A stretch of 64,000 nt of DNA from Terriglobales bacterium (GTDB taxonomy: Bacteria; Acidobacteriota; Terriglobia; Terriglobales; Acidobacteriaceae), in the NCBI GenBank assembly GCA_035651995.1, contig DASRER010000046.1, positions 1 to 64,000 of the forward strand, written 5' to 3'. A program made the translations under genes and the position numbers. The notes beneath the pieces are model-generated. The model was not told where the DNA came from. It searched no databases and saw only the letters and a list, made by a program, of their open reading frames with translations. This document shows positions 49,782 through 58,787 of the stretch, piece after piece; within the stretch, counting starts at the first letter, position 1, and every line of letters starts with the position of its first letter.

Positions 49782-52016
49782 ATGCCCGTTTCCGACGCAG
49801 CCACTCCTCCCTCGTTGCCCGCCAATCACACCCAACGTGTCATCGTCTTCTGGACGCTGCCCTTCCTGGCGGCCCTCGCTCTCTGGCCCGCCCTGCGGCA
49901 TCTTTTGGCGACGGACTTTCTGCCGCACTGGTACTGCTACCTCGGCAACCGTCCGCTCGCGTATCTGCACATTACCGCTGACGTCGTCATCGGCCTCTCC
50001 TACGTCGCCATTTCCTTCACCCTCGGATATCTGGTGTATCGCGGCCGCCGGGAAATACCCTTCCGATGGATCTTCGTCGCCTTCGGCCTGTTCATCGTTG
50101 CCTGCGGCTTTACCCACTTCATGGAGGTGCTCACCGTCTTCAAGCCGTACTACTGGCTGAGCGGCGAGGTCAAAGTCATTACCGCGCTGGCTTCGGCATT
50201 TACCGCGGTTGCGCTGCCGCCGCTGGTTCCGCGCACGCTCTCGCTCGTTCGCGCCGAAAAACTGGCCGAGCAGCGCCGCACCGCGCTCGAGGCCACGTAT
50301 GAAGACCTTCAGGAGTCCAACCGCAAGCTCGGGTACTTGCTCGGCACCAGCGAGGCCCGCTTCCGGCGCCTGGTGGACTCCAACATCATGGGCATCCTTA
50401 CCGTCGAGCTGGACGGTAACATCACCGAGATCAACGATGCCGCCGTTGAAATGCTCGGCTACACGCGCGAAGAAATACTTTCCTCGGTGCGCTGGCCGCA
50501 ACTGATCCCGCCCGATCGCGTGGAATCCAGCCGCATGGAATTTGTTCACCTCATCAGGGATGGTTCGCTCGCGCCCCGCGAGGGCGAACTTGTTCGCAAA
50601 GACGGCGAGCGCGTTCCGGTGCTCGCCGCCGCGCTGCTCGACGAGCCCGGCTCCGAGCGCGCCATCGCGCTCGCCCTCGATCTGCGTGAGCACAAGCGCG
50701 TGGAGCGCGAGCGCGCCGAGCTCTTGGAGCGCGAGCAGCGCGCCCGCCGCGCCGCCGAAGAGGCGGTGGAAAGCGTGCGCCGCCTCCAGACCATCACCGA
50801 GGCCGCGCTCGCACACCTGGAATTGCCCGACCTGCTGAAAGTACTGGTTTCCCGCCTGCAAGGGCTGCTCGATGGCGACACCATTGCCATTCTTCTGCGC
50901 GACGAGCACGAAGACGAGTTCGTGGTTCGCGCCGCTGTCGGCCTCGAGCAGGAGGTCGTCCAGAAAGTCAGGATTCCATGGGGACGCGGTGTGGCCGGGC
51001 GCATCGCCTCTTCACCGCGCCCGGTGGCGATCGAAGATCTCACCGCCGTCGAAGGGTTCAGCGACGTGCTTCGCAACTCCGGCGTCGTCTCCCTGCTCGG
51101 CGCGCCGCTGATCGCCGAGGGACGCGTGATCGGGGTGGTTCACGTTGGCAGCCGCCAGCCGCGGCAGTTCGCTCCCGAAGAGAGCGACCTCCTGCAGTAC
51201 GCCGCCGACCGCATCGCCACCGCCATTCAGCACGCCCACCTTTACCACCAACAGGTGGTGGCCGCGCGCGAGCTCGAGCAGAAGGGCCGCGAAGTCGAAC
51301 AACTCAACCTCGAGCTGGAAGAGCGCGTCCGGCTGCGCACCGCCGAATTGCAGGCCGCCGTCGCCGAGCTGGAGGCCTTCAGCTACTCGGTCTCGCACGA
51401 CCTGCGCGCCCCGCTGCGCAGCATCGACGGCTTCAGCCAGATGCTGCTGGAAGACTACGGCCCCGAGCTCAACCTGCAGGCGCGCGATGACCTGCGGCGC
51501 GTGCGCAACGCCAGCAGCCGCATGGGACGCCTTATCGACGACCTGTTGCAGCTCTCCCGCGCCGAGCTCACCCGCGACCCGGTGGATCTGACCGCCCTTG
51601 CTCAATTGGTGGTTAAAGAGTTGCAGGACAATGACAATGACAGAGACATTGAAGTAAAACTTCAACCGTCCCTGACCGCCAGCGGCGATCCCCGGCTGCT
51701 GGAAGCCGCTCTCGCCAACCTGCTCGGAAATGCCTGGAAGTTCACAGCCGGGAAGCCCCAAGCCTGCATCGAATTTGGTGAGACGTCTGTCCTGGGTGAG
51801 CGCGCTTTCTTCGTTCGCGACAACGGCGCCGGGTTTAACATGGAGTACGCAGGCAAACTCTTTCAGCCTTTCCAGCGGCTGCACGCGCCCGGCGAGTTCG
51901 AAGGCACGGGTGTCGGCTTGGCGATCGTTCAGCGCATTATTGCCCGCCACGGCGGACGCGTCTGGGCCCAATCCGACCCGGGGCAGGGAGCGACCTTCTA
52001 CTTCACTTTGGGGTGA
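49782..52016 (+). CDS. Sensor histidine kinase with ethylene-receptor-like membrane domain, PAS and GAF
   Basis: This 744-residue kinase has four N-terminal transmembrane helices (about residues 20-165). Three of them match the ethylene-binding domain of plant ETR1: Asp67 (HITADVVIGLSY), PFRWIFVAFGLFIVACGFTH with Cys108 and His112 in the C-x3-H copper-ligand spacing. A PAS domain (about 190-310), a coiled coil, a GAF domain (about 345-485) and a second coiled coil follow. The HisKA domain has phospho-acceptor His539 (SVSHDLRAPLRSIDG), and the HATPase domain carries VRDNGAGFNMEY and GTGVGLAIVQRII. It is coupled to a Rcp1-like receiver gene (overlap) and a second kinase. Ethylene or another small hydrophobic ligand via Cu(I) is a homology-based inference. 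Confidence 0.92.
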   Translation: MPVSDAATPPSLPANHTQRVIVFWTLPFLAALALWPALRHLLATDFLPHWYCYLGNRPLAYLHITADVVIGLSYVAISFTLGYLVYRGRREIPFRWIFVAFGLFIVACGFTHFMEVLTVFKPYYWLSGEVKVITALASAFTAVALPPLVPRTLSLVRAEKLAEQRRTALEATYEDLQESNRKLGYLLGTSEARFRRLVDSNIMGILTVELDGNITEINDAAVEMLGYTREEILSSVRWPQLIPPDRVESSRMEFVHLIRDGSLAPREGELVRKDGERVPVLAAALLDEPGSERAIALALDLREHKRVERERAELLEREQRARRAAEEAVESVRRLQTITEAALAHLELPDLLKVLVSRLQGLLDGDTIAILLRDEHEDEFVVRAAVGLEQEVVQKVRIPWGRGVAGRIASSPRPVAIEDLTAVEGFSDVLRNSGVVSLLGAPLIAEGRVIGVVHVGSRQPRQFAPEESDLLQYAADRIATAIQHAHLYHQQVVAARELEQKGREVEQLNLELEERVRLRTAELQAAVAELEAFSYSVSHDLRAPLRSIDGFSQMLLEDYGPELNLQARDDLRRVRNASSRMGRLIDDLLQLSRAELTRDPVDLTALAQLVVKELQDNDNDRDIEVKLQPSLTASGDPRLLEAALANLLGNAWKFTAGKPQACIEFGETSVLGERAFFVRDNGAGFNMEYAGKLFQPFQRLHAPGEFEGTGVGLAIVQRIIARHGGRVWAQSDPGQGATFYFTLG

Positions 52017-52471
52017 CGGACGGAATGCAGAGCGCTCTGCCGGCCAAGACGGTCCTGCTGGTTGAGGACAATCCCGACCACGAAGCCCTCACCTTGCGCG
52101 CCCTTCGGCGGCACGCCGCCATCCGTAACATCGTTGTCGCCCGCGACGGCGCCGAGGCGCTGGAGCGCCTGTTCGGTCCCTCGTCAGCCCAGCGCTCCTA
52201 TCCCGACCTCATCCTGCTCGACCTCGGTCTTCCTAAGCTCGACGGCATTGAGGTGCTCAAGCGGCTGCGCGCCGAAGAGGCCACTCGTCTGATTCCTGTC
52301 GTGGTCCTCACCTCGTGGGACGAAACTCGCGACGTGCGCTCCAGTTACTCAAACGGCGCCAACAGCTACATCCGCAAGCCGGTCGACTACGACGAGTTCA
52401 TGGAGGCGGCACGGCAGCTCGGTGTCTATTGGCTCACGTTGAATGAATCTCCCCTTTCGAGGCAGCCCTGA
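52013..52471 (+). CDS. Single-domain response regulator (Rcp1-like)
   Basis: This 152-residue receiver domain has the acidic pair in VLLVEDNPDHEALTLRALRR (pattern VEDNPDHE), phospho-acceptor Asp70 in LILLDLGLPKLDG, Thr in VVVLTSWDE and Lys in YIRKPVDYDEF. The extended helices and the 'ED.P.....' start resemble the Rcp1 receivers that partner phytochrome-type kinases. The GTG start overlaps the kinase stop by 4 nt, so the two are cotranslated and the kinase is the obvious phosphodonor. There is no output domain; a downstream phosphorelay to the hybrid kinase in the next gene is plausible. Confidence 0.92.
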   Translation: MTDGMQSALPAKTVLLVEDNPDHEALTLRALRRHAAIRNIVVARDGAEALERLFGPSSAQRSYPDLILLDLGLPKLDGIEVLKRLRAEEATRLIPVVVLTSWDETRDVRSSYSNGANSYIRKPVDYDEFMEAARQLGVYWLTLNESPLSRQP

Positions 52472-52472
52472 A

Positions 52473-54062
52473 ATGGCCGGCAAACCCCTGCGGGTACTCC
52501 TCATTGAGGATTCCGAAGACGACGCTTTGCTGCTCAATCGCGAGCTGCGGCGCCAGGGCTACGATCCCCAGGTCCGCCGCGTCGCTCGCCGCGAGGAGAT
52601 GATCGCCGCCCTCGAACAGGACTCCTGGGACATCGTCCTCAGCGACTACTACCTGCCGAACTTCGACATCGCCACGGCCCTTGAACTGCTCCGCCAGCGC
52701 CACCTCGACCTGCCGTTCATCATCGTTTCCGCAGCGGTCGGCGAGCGCAAAGCGGTGGAGGCCATGCGGTATGGCGCCCACGATTACGTGATGAAAGACG
52801 CGCTCGGACGCCTCGGCCCCGCCATCGAGCGCGAGATGAGCGACGCCGAAAATCGCCGCCAGCGCCGCCGCGCCGAACGCTACATCGGCGAGCTGAACCG
52901 CGACCTTCAGCTCCGCCTCAGCGAACTGCAAACCCTGCTCGACATCGTGCCCATCGGCATCGCCATCTCCGACGATCCGCATGCCGACCGCATCCGCATC
53001 AATCGCCGCCTCGCCGATCTGCTCGGCATTCCGCCTGACCTGAATGCTTCACCCAACGACGGCAACGCCGATCGTCCACCGCTGCGCTACCTCGTGAATG
53101 GCCGCGAGTTGCGCCCCGAAGAGCTGCCCGTGCACCGCGCTGCCCGCGAAGGCCGCCCGGTGGACCACTATGAACTCGAGGTCGTGCGCCCCGATGGGAC
53201 CAGCGCCCACCTGCTCGGCTCCGCTGTGCCCCTGCATGACGACCAGGGCAGCATTCGTGGCGCCGTCGCCGCTTTCATGGACATCACCGAACGCCGCGCC
53301 ACCGAGGCCGCGCTGCGCAACAGCGAAAAGCTCGCCACCGTCGGACGCCTCGCCGCCACCATCGCCCACGAGATCAACAACCCGCTCGAGGCCGTCACCA
53401 ACGTGCTCTATCTGCTCGGCCGCACGCCTGATCTGCCTCCCGCTGCCGCGCAGTATGTGACCATCGCGCAGCAGGAGCTCACGCGCATCGCGTCGATCGT
53501 CAAACAGACGCTCGGCTTCTACCGCGACACGACAACCGCCGTTCCCATCCAGCTCACCGAGGTGCTCGACGGCGTGCTCGCCCTCTACGACCGCCGCATT
53601 CGCGGGCAGGGAATTCGGGTTGAGCGCCGCTACGAATCCGACGGCGATGTCTTCGCTTTTCCCGGCGAAATCCGCCAAGTGTTTTCCAATCTCATCATCA
53701 ATGCCATCGAGGCCCTGCCGCTGCGCGGCCGCCTCCGGCTGCACGTCTACGAAACCGCGCATCCCGTCGATCCGCAGCGCCGCGGCGTGCGCGTGGTGAT
53801 CGCCGACAACGGCCCCGGCATCGCCCCCGCCGCGCGCGCCCGCCTCTTCGAGCCCTTCTTCACCACCAAGGGCGAGAAGGGAACCGGCCTCGGACTCTGG
53901 GTTTCGCAGGGCATCATCCGCAAGCATGACGGCAACATCCGCATGCGCAGCAGCACCCGCCCCGGCGCTTCCGGCACCGTGTTCTCCATCTTCCTGCCCA
54001 CCGATGCCAAGGCGAAGGGCGGAAACGCGCGTAAACCTCCGCGCCGCAGCCGCGCCTCCTAG
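52473..54062 (+). CDS. Receiver-PAS-histidine kinase
   Basis: This 529-residue cytosolic protein has an N-terminal receiver (about 1-130; Asp58 in IVLSDYYLP), a short coiled coil, and a PAS domain (about 155-280, LLDIVPIGIAISDDP). The HisKA domain has His299 (AATIAHEINNPLEAV), and the HATPase domain has the boxes NLIINAIEAL, ADNGPGIAP and GTGLGLWVSQGI. The C terminus is basic and disordered. It has no membrane segment. ATG 52473 (2 nt after the preceding stop) is chosen; ATG 52443 would add ten residues and overlap. The receiver at the N terminus suggests it is controlled by the upstream ethylene-receptor-like kinase in a phosphorelay. Confidence 0.9.
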   Translation: MAGKPLRVLLIEDSEDDALLLNRELRRQGYDPQVRRVARREEMIAALEQDSWDIVLSDYYLPNFDIATALELLRQRHLDLPFIIVSAAVGERKAVEAMRYGAHDYVMKDALGRLGPAIEREMSDAENRRQRRRAERYIGELNRDLQLRLSELQTLLDIVPIGIAISDDPHADRIRINRRLADLLGIPPDLNASPNDGNADRPPLRYLVNGRELRPEELPVHRAAREGRPVDHYELEVVRPDGTSAHLLGSAVPLHDDQGSIRGAVAAFMDITERRATEAALRNSEKLATVGRLAATIAHEINNPLEAVTNVLYLLGRTPDLPPAAAQYVTIAQQELTRIASIVKQTLGFYRDTTTAVPIQLTEVLDGVLALYDRRIRGQGIRVERRYESDGDVFAFPGEIRQVFSNLIINAIEALPLRGRLRLHVYETAHPVDPQRRGVRVVIADNGPGIAPAARARLFEPFFTTKGEKGTGLGLWVSQGIIRKHDGNIRMRSSTRPGASGTVFSIFLPTDAKAKGGNARKPPRRSRAS

Positions 54063-54146
54063 TACCGAGCATCGAAGCCCCGCCGCGGCAGGCAGCAGGA
54101 ATCCAGCCAAGGGCATCTTATCGCGTGGCAGTCCTGCGGGATCCCA

Positions 54147-55136
54147 ATGCGCCTGAAGCTGCTTATTGTTCCCCTGGTCCTCGTCTTGTGGTCGGCCGCA
54201 ACCGCGGCGCAACTGCGCCAGGTTGCGATCCTCGACCTCCCCGGCCGCCCGGGCTTCGACGCCATCGCCTTGGCCAGCGGACGCGTGGTCATCGCCCACG
54301 CCGGCGCCGGCACGGTCGACATCTTCGATCCCGCCCGCCGCCGCCTCGTCGCCCAGATCGGCAATCTCGATCATCCGCGCGGACTCGCCGTTGACGAACC
54401 CGGCCGTCGGCTCTTCATCGCCGACGCCGGCAACCGCACCATCTCCACCGTCTCCACCAACACCTGGAAAGTCGAAAACCAGTTCCCGCTCTCCAGTTCG
54501 CCCGACGCGCTGCTCTTCGCGCCCGCCGCCAACATGCTGTACGCAACCAACTGGCACGATGGCTCCGTTTCCGCCGTGGACCCGGTCACCGGCCAGGCCC
54601 GCACCGTCGCCGTCGGCGGACGCCCCGCCGACCTGCTCTTCGATCCCGCCAGCCATCGCCTCTACATCACCGTCCAGGGCCGCAACTACGTGCTGATCAC
54701 CGATTCCGCGCTCAACGCGCGCGGAAAATTTCCGCTCGCCGGCTCGCTGCCCACCGGCGTCGCGCTCGACGCCGCCAACCGCAAGCTCTTCATCGCGGTC
54801 CGTTACGCGGTCGTCGTCCTCGACCTCGACAGCGGTTCCGAACTTGCCCGCGTGCCCATGCCCGCCGGCACCGACATGCTCTGGTACGACGATTCGTCGC
54901 AGTCGCTTTACACCGCTGCCAACGGCGGTATCGTCAGCGTGATCCGCCGCGACGGCGCCCGCTATTTCGTCGAGCAGGAGCTGGTCACTGAAGTCCGCGG
55001 CCACACTCTCGCCTTCGACGCCGAGCGCCAATTCATCTACGTCCCCGGCGGACGCGACGGCCGCAGCAAGCTCGTCATCCTCAGGCGCTTCGACAACCCC
55101 GCTCACTCCCGCCCGCCACAAACCGCGCTGCGCTGA
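54147..55136 (+). CDS. Exported YncE-like beta-propeller protein
   Basis: This 329-residue secreted protein has a signal peptide (residues 1-20, LLIVPLVLVLWSAATA). Six or seven blade-like repeats follow, with the pattern LAVDEPGRRLFIADAGNRTIS, LLFAPAANMLYATNWHDGSVS, VALDAANRKLFIAV. YncE/NHL-like propellers serve in ligand or protein binding; no enzymatic residues stand out. It starts about 80 nt after the kinase and could be cotranscribed, but no functional link to signalling is visible. A periplasmic or cell-surface location is expected. Confidence 0.82.
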   Translation: MRLKLLIVPLVLVLWSAATAAQLRQVAILDLPGRPGFDAIALASGRVVIAHAGAGTVDIFDPARRRLVAQIGNLDHPRGLAVDEPGRRLFIADAGNRTISTVSTNTWKVENQFPLSSSPDALLFAPAANMLYATNWHDGSVSAVDPVTGQARTVAVGGRPADLLFDPASHRLYITVQGRNYVLITDSALNARGKFPLAGSLPTGVALDAANRKLFIAVRYAVVVLDLDSGSELARVPMPAGTDMLWYDDSSQSLYTAANGGIVSVIRRDGARYFVEQELVTEVRGHTLAFDAERQFIYVPGGRDGRSKLVILRRFDNPAHSRPPQTALR

Positions 55137-55138
55137 CG

Positions 55139-55273
55139 ACCAGACCGTGCAGCGGCGGGCGTCCTCCCCCGCCGGCACTCCTTCGTGCCCTTTGTGTTCC
55201 GTCGTGTCATTTGTGTCTGAGCTGTTGATCCTGATCGTCGCCGACGACCAACGGCCAACGGCCAGCGACGCTT
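55139..55273. repeat. Intergenic hairpin, T/G-rich tract and GGCCAAC-type heptamers
   Basis: A GGCGGGCG-x-CCGCCGGC hairpin (about 55151-55175) is followed by a degenerate TTCGTGCCC/TTTGTGTTCC tract (55180-55225). GGCCAAC-related heptamers (55245-55269) run up to the -10 box of the next gene. Confidence 0.6.
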
Positions 55274-55279
55274 TACAAT
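55274..55279 (+). promoter_or_regulatory. -10 box for the GHMP kinase gene (leaderless spacing)
   Basis: TACAAT is followed by exactly 6 nt (CCCGCC) and then ATG at 55286. Confidence 0.55.
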
Positions 55280-55285
55280 CCCGCC

Positions 55286-56305
55286 ATGCCCCGACCCTCG
55301 GTCCTCACCCAGGCCCCATGCCGCGTTGATCTCGCCGGCGGCACGCTCGATCTCTGGCCGCTTTACCTTTTCCATCCCGGCGCAGTGACCGTGAATTTCG
55401 CCGTCACCGTGCTCACCAGCTGCCGCGTGGCGCCGCTCTCCGGCAAGCGCATCCATCTGCGCTCGCTCGACACGCGCCGCGAAGACCGCTTCCGGTCGCT
55501 CGAAGATCTCGCCTGTGCCCGCGGCTATCGCCACGCGCTGGCCGCGCACCTGGTGCGGCTTTTCGCCCCGGAAGGCGGCGTGCTCATCGAGACACGCTCC
55601 GAATCGCCCGCCGGCGCCGGCATTTCCGGCTCATCCGCGCTGATGGTCGCTACCGCTGCCGCCCTCGCCCGCTACACCGGGCGCAAATTCTCCCGCGAGC
55701 GGCTCCGTGCGCTCGCCCAGAACGTGGAAGCGCAGCTCATCCAGGTTCCGACCGGATGCCAGGACTACTATCCAGCGCTCTTCGGCGGCGTTGCCGCGCT
55801 GCACCTGGAGCCCGACGGCATTCATCGCCGGGCGCTGCCCGTTCCGCCCGAAGATCTCGACGCGCGCTTCGTCCTCGCCTACACCGGCGCGCCGCGCCAG
55901 AGCGGCATCAACAACTGGGAAGTGTTCAAGGCGCACGTGAACGGCGACCGCCGCGTTCACCGCAACTTCGAGCAAATCGCCGCCATTGCCCGCGGCATGC
56001 GCGACGCGCTCACCCGCGCCGACTGGACCGAGGCCGCGCGCCTGCTCCGCGCCGAGTGGAAGCTGCGCCGCACCAACGCCCCCGGCATCACTACGCCGCT
56101 CATCGACCGCCTCGTCTCCGCCGCCATGAAGCAGGGCGCGCGCGCCGCCAAGGCCTGCGGCGCCGGCGGCGGCGGATGCGTTGTCTTCCTCGTCGAGCCC
56201 GACGCCAAGCAGCGCGTCTCCACCGCGCTGCGCCGCCACGGCGCCAGAATTCTCGACTGCCGCGTCGCCCGCGACGGCCTAACCGTCATCAGCCCGCGCC
56301 GCTAG
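55286..56305 (+). CDS. GHMP-family sugar kinase
   Basis: This 339-residue GHMP kinase has the N-terminal APCRVDLAGGTLDLWPLYLF (motif 1, HddA/galactokinase-like), the P-loop SPAGAGISGSSALMVA and the C-terminal ACGAGGGGCVVFLVE. Catalytic and substrate residues are consistent with phosphorylation of a sugar or sugar 7-phosphate. Heptose-phosphate, galactose- and mevalonate-type kinases share this fold, and the LAGGTLDL motif favours the D-glycero-D-manno-heptose 7-phosphate kinase group. No heptose cluster is adjacent. The mRNA probably starts at the ATG. Substrate is not determined by sequence. Confidence 0.85.
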   Translation: MPRPSVLTQAPCRVDLAGGTLDLWPLYLFHPGAVTVNFAVTVLTSCRVAPLSGKRIHLRSLDTRREDRFRSLEDLACARGYRHALAAHLVRLFAPEGGVLIETRSESPAGAGISGSSALMVATAAALARYTGRKFSRERLRALAQNVEAQLIQVPTGCQDYYPALFGGVAALHLEPDGIHRRALPVPPEDLDARFVLAYTGAPRQSGINNWEVFKAHVNGDRRVHRNFEQIAAIARGMRDALTRADWTEAARLLRAEWKLRRTNAPGITTPLIDRLVSAAMKQGARAAKACGAGGGGCVVFLVEPDAKQRVSTALRRHGARILDCRVARDGLTVISPRR

Positions 56306-56409
56306 CTGCGCAAACTGCCGCGCTTCCTTTGTGTCCGTTGTGCCTCCTTCGTGCCCTTTGTGGTTAGCTTTTGCAGTTCATTGCGGCAAGCCCTATCCTC
56401 CACTCGAAC

Positions 56410-57315
56410 GTGCCCTCCATCTTCTTCACCCCCGGCCAGCGCCTCCGCCCCATCTGGCGTTTCCTGCTGGCCCTGCTGGTCTTCTTCGCGGCCGAATACC
56501 TGGCGGCCGCTCTCGCCTCGTTTGTCCCCGGACGCCGTCCGCTCCTGTTCAACCTTGTATTTGAGTTTCTCGACCTCGCGCTGCTGCTCGCCGGCTTCAG
56601 CTTTCTGCTTATCATCGTGGACGGTGTCGAAGGCCCGCCGCTCTCCGCCATGGGACTCACCCTGCGCCGCCCATGGCTGCGTGAATCCTTCACCGGATTC
56701 GCGATGGGCGCGCTGCTGGTGGTCGTCGCGTTCCTCATCTTGGTCGTCATCGGCTCGGTTTCTTCGACGCTTTACAATCTCTCAGCGCGCAACTTGGTCC
56801 GCGCGGCGGCTGTTTTCGCCCTGCTGGCCTTTGGCGCTTTGAGCGAAGAAGTCGTCTTCCGTGGATACCCCTTCCAGCGCCTCATCGAAGCCGTCGGCGT
56901 TGCGCCCGCACTCGTCTTCGTGTCTCTGCTCTTCGGTGGAATGCACGCCTCCAATCCGCACGCCACCACCTGGGGCGTGCTCAACACCGCGCTCTTCGGC
57001 GTGCTCGCCTCCATCGCTTACCTGCGCACCCGCGCCCTCTGGCTGCCCTGGGGCATTCACTACGGCTGGAACCTGGCGCTGGGGCTTGTCCTCGGCCTGC
57101 CTGTCAGCGGGCTCTCGCTGTTCTCCGTTCTCGGCCGGACCACCGTCTCCGGCCCCATCTGGCTCACTGGCGGCAACTATGGGATCGAGGGTTCGGCCAC
57201 TGGGACCGCCGCCATGGCGCTCGGCGTGGTCATCGTGCTTGTCTGCACGCGCCGCGCCGAGAGGGCACGATCTTCGCAATCGCCCGGCGCCGCCTCGGAA
57301 CAATTGTCATCCTGA
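56410..57315 (+). CDS. CPBP-family intramembrane metalloprotease (Abi/CAAX-like)
   Basis: This 301-residue polytopic protein has eight predicted helices. It carries the CPBP catalytic motifs ALSEEVVFRGYPFQ (EExxxR), LLFGGMH (FxxxH) and WGIHYGWN (HxxxN/D). Bacterial relatives process prenylated peptides or provide self-immunity; the substrate here is unknown. GTG at 56410 begins MPSIFFTPGQRLRPIW; an ATG at 56371 lies in the T/G-rich repeat tract and would add residues without homology. A TATCCT word (56394-56399) lies 10 nt before the GTG. The C-terminal tail is Arg/Ser/Pro rich. Confidence 0.85.
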   Translation: MPSIFFTPGQRLRPIWRFLLALLVFFAAEYLAAALASFVPGRRPLLFNLVFEFLDLALLLAGFSFLLIIVDGVEGPPLSAMGLTLRRPWLRESFTGFAMGALLVVVAFLILVVIGSVSSTLYNLSARNLVRAAAVFALLAFGALSEEVVFRGYPFQRLIEAVGVAPALVFVSLLFGGMHASNPHATTWGVLNTALFGVLASIAYLRTRALWLPWGIHYGWNLALGLVLGLPVSGLSLFSVLGRTTVSGPIWLTGGNYGIEGSATGTAAMALGVVIVLVCTRRAERARSSQSPGAASEQLSS

Positions 57316-57410
57316 GCGAAGCCGGCGCGGCGCGGCCGGGCCCTCCGCGTCCTCTGCGGTTTAAGCCTTTGGACCCTGCGCCCGCATCCAATCATCAGCC
57401 ACGCTGGGCG

Positions 57411-57416
57411 TATAAT
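57411..57416 (+). promoter_or_regulatory. -10 box (TATAAT) for the next exported-protein gene
   Basis: A perfect TATAAT lies 26 nt before the ATG at 57443, giving a leader of about 20 nt. Confidence 0.5.
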
Positions 57417-57442
57417 CACTTCGCCCCCGCCCACATGCTGTC

Positions 57443-58498
57443 ATGACTCGCGTATTCGTGGTTATCCTGGCCTTCGCCTCTCTGCTGAGCGCCGCCGACA
57501 CGCAGAACAAGCCGCCCGCGCCCATCCCCAACAGGCCTATCACCACCTCCACCCGCATGGACCTCATCCGCGGGCTCCAGTCCGAGTTTGTGTTCCTGAA
57601 AGTGCTTTTTCCGATGGGCAAAGAAGGACTCAAGCTCCGCGACGGACGCCTCTCGCCCGACGACGTTGGCATTCGCAACCTTATCGCCAACAATGGACTG
57701 GCCGGACGCCCCGGCGACCGCGGGCAGATCACCAACATCCTCATCCGTGACCGCAGCATCGTCTTTGAACTGAACGGCGGGCCCAAGAAAAAGAAAAAGT
57801 GGTATCAGCACCTCGAGGTCGGCGTAGGCGCCAACACCGTCCCGGTCGCGCCCGACAACAGCGAGATGGCGGTTGGCTCGGTCCTGACCCTTGAGTTCGA
57901 CAAGTTCGTCCCCGATCTCACCGTGGAACAGGCCAAGCGACTGCTCGCGCCCGTCTTCGATTTCACTGCCAGGAGCGCGTCGCAGGTCTTCGTCGAAAGT
58001 CTGCCCCCCAAGCTCAAAGACGCTATCGCCAATCACCACGTCCTGGTCGGCATGAACCGCGAGCTGGTCAACGCCGCCCGCGGCCGTCCTGACCAGAAGG
58101 TCCGCGAGCGCGAAGCCGGCGCCGAGTACGAGGAGTGGATTTACGGACAGCCGCCGCAGGAAGTCGAATTCGTGCGCTTCACCGGCGACGAGGTCACGCA
58201 GGTGAAGACCATGAAGGTCAACGGCGAAAAAATCCTGCGCACGCAGAAGGAAATTGACGTGGCCACCGCCCTGGCGCAGCATCGCGATGCGCAAGCCACC
58301 GAAGGGCAGCCGGGAGGCGCCGCCGACCTCAGCTCCGATCCCGCGCCCGGCGACAAATCAGCGCCGGCCAAGAAGCCCACGCTGCGCCGTCAGGGCGAGG
58401 AAGCTCCGCCTGACAAGACGCCCGACACCGTCAGCACTCCTCCACCGCCGCCGCGCCCGCAGGAGCCGCAAGGGCCGCCGCCAAACCCTCCCCGGTAG
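57443..58498 (+). CDS. Exported protein of unknown function
   Basis: This 351-residue protein has a short signal peptide (residues 1-18, VILAFASLLSAA). A conserved-looking domain (about 30-255) starts RPITTSTRMDLIRGLQSEFVFLK and ends with the GDEVTQVKTMKVNGEKILRTQKE strand-turn. A Lys run (GPKKKKKW) sits near residue 113. The C-terminal 90 residues are low complexity, rich in Pro, Ala and Gln, ending PPPNPPR. No catalytic motif was recognised; many diderm soil bacteria carry uncharacterised exported proteins of this build. Its stop codon TAG is the beginning of a degenerate GTAGAAACGTAG palindrome copy. Confidence 0.7.
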   Translation: MTRVFVVILAFASLLSAADTQNKPPAPIPNRPITTSTRMDLIRGLQSEFVFLKVLFPMGKEGLKLRDGRLSPDDVGIRNLIANNGLAGRPGDRGQITNILIRDRSIVFELNGGPKKKKKWYQHLEVGVGANTVPVAPDNSEMAVGSVLTLEFDKFVPDLTVEQAKRLLAPVFDFTARSASQVFVESLPPKLKDAIANHHVLVGMNRELVNAARGRPDQKVREREAGAEYEEWIYGQPPQEVEFVRFTGDEVTQVKTMKVNGEKILRTQKEIDVATALAQHRDAQATEGQPGGAADLSSDPAPGDKSAPAKKPTLRRQGEEAPPDKTPDTVSTPPPPPRPQEPQGPPPNPPR

Positions 58499-58775
58499 AA
58501 ACGTAGCTGGCTGCGTCTGCCACAACCACGGGCCTTCACTAGGTGCCGACCGGGCGCCCCCGCCCGTCGGCGCCCTACCACCGACCGTGTGGACGCGGCC
58601 GACCTCGCCCGCGCAGCTGGCGAAGCCAGCGCCAAATGAGCAGCCCGCAGCGCAAGCTGTGGGTTTACTGCGTAATTTGTCCGAGCTCGCGAAGCGAGCG
58701 GCACACTCGGCGGTCCCAGCTCCCTCGTGCTGCTTCGTGTCCGTTGTGTTTAACTTTTGATCTCAGGCGTTGCGC
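58496..58775. repeat. Repeat-filled gap before nadE
   Basis: It contains a degenerate GAAACGTAGC palindrome (58497-58518) and a GACCGGGC-GCCCCC-GCCCGTC hairpin (about 58547-58567). A GTGTCC-GTTGTG-GTTTAACTTTTGA tract of the T/G-rich family (58728-58760) follows. No gene is seen. Confidence 0.6.
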
Positions 58776-58781
58776 TAGAAT
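58776..58781 (+). promoter_or_regulatory. -10 box for nadE (leaderless spacing)
   Basis: TAGAAT is followed by exactly 6 nt (TGACGT) and then GTG at 58788. Confidence 0.55.
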
Positions 58782-58787
58782 TGACGT

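Noticed and set aside
53049-55178. A 709-residue minus-strand open frame opposite the kinase and beta-propeller genes
   Set aside because: Same antisense artefact; it crosses two good genes and has no recognisable domain or start site.
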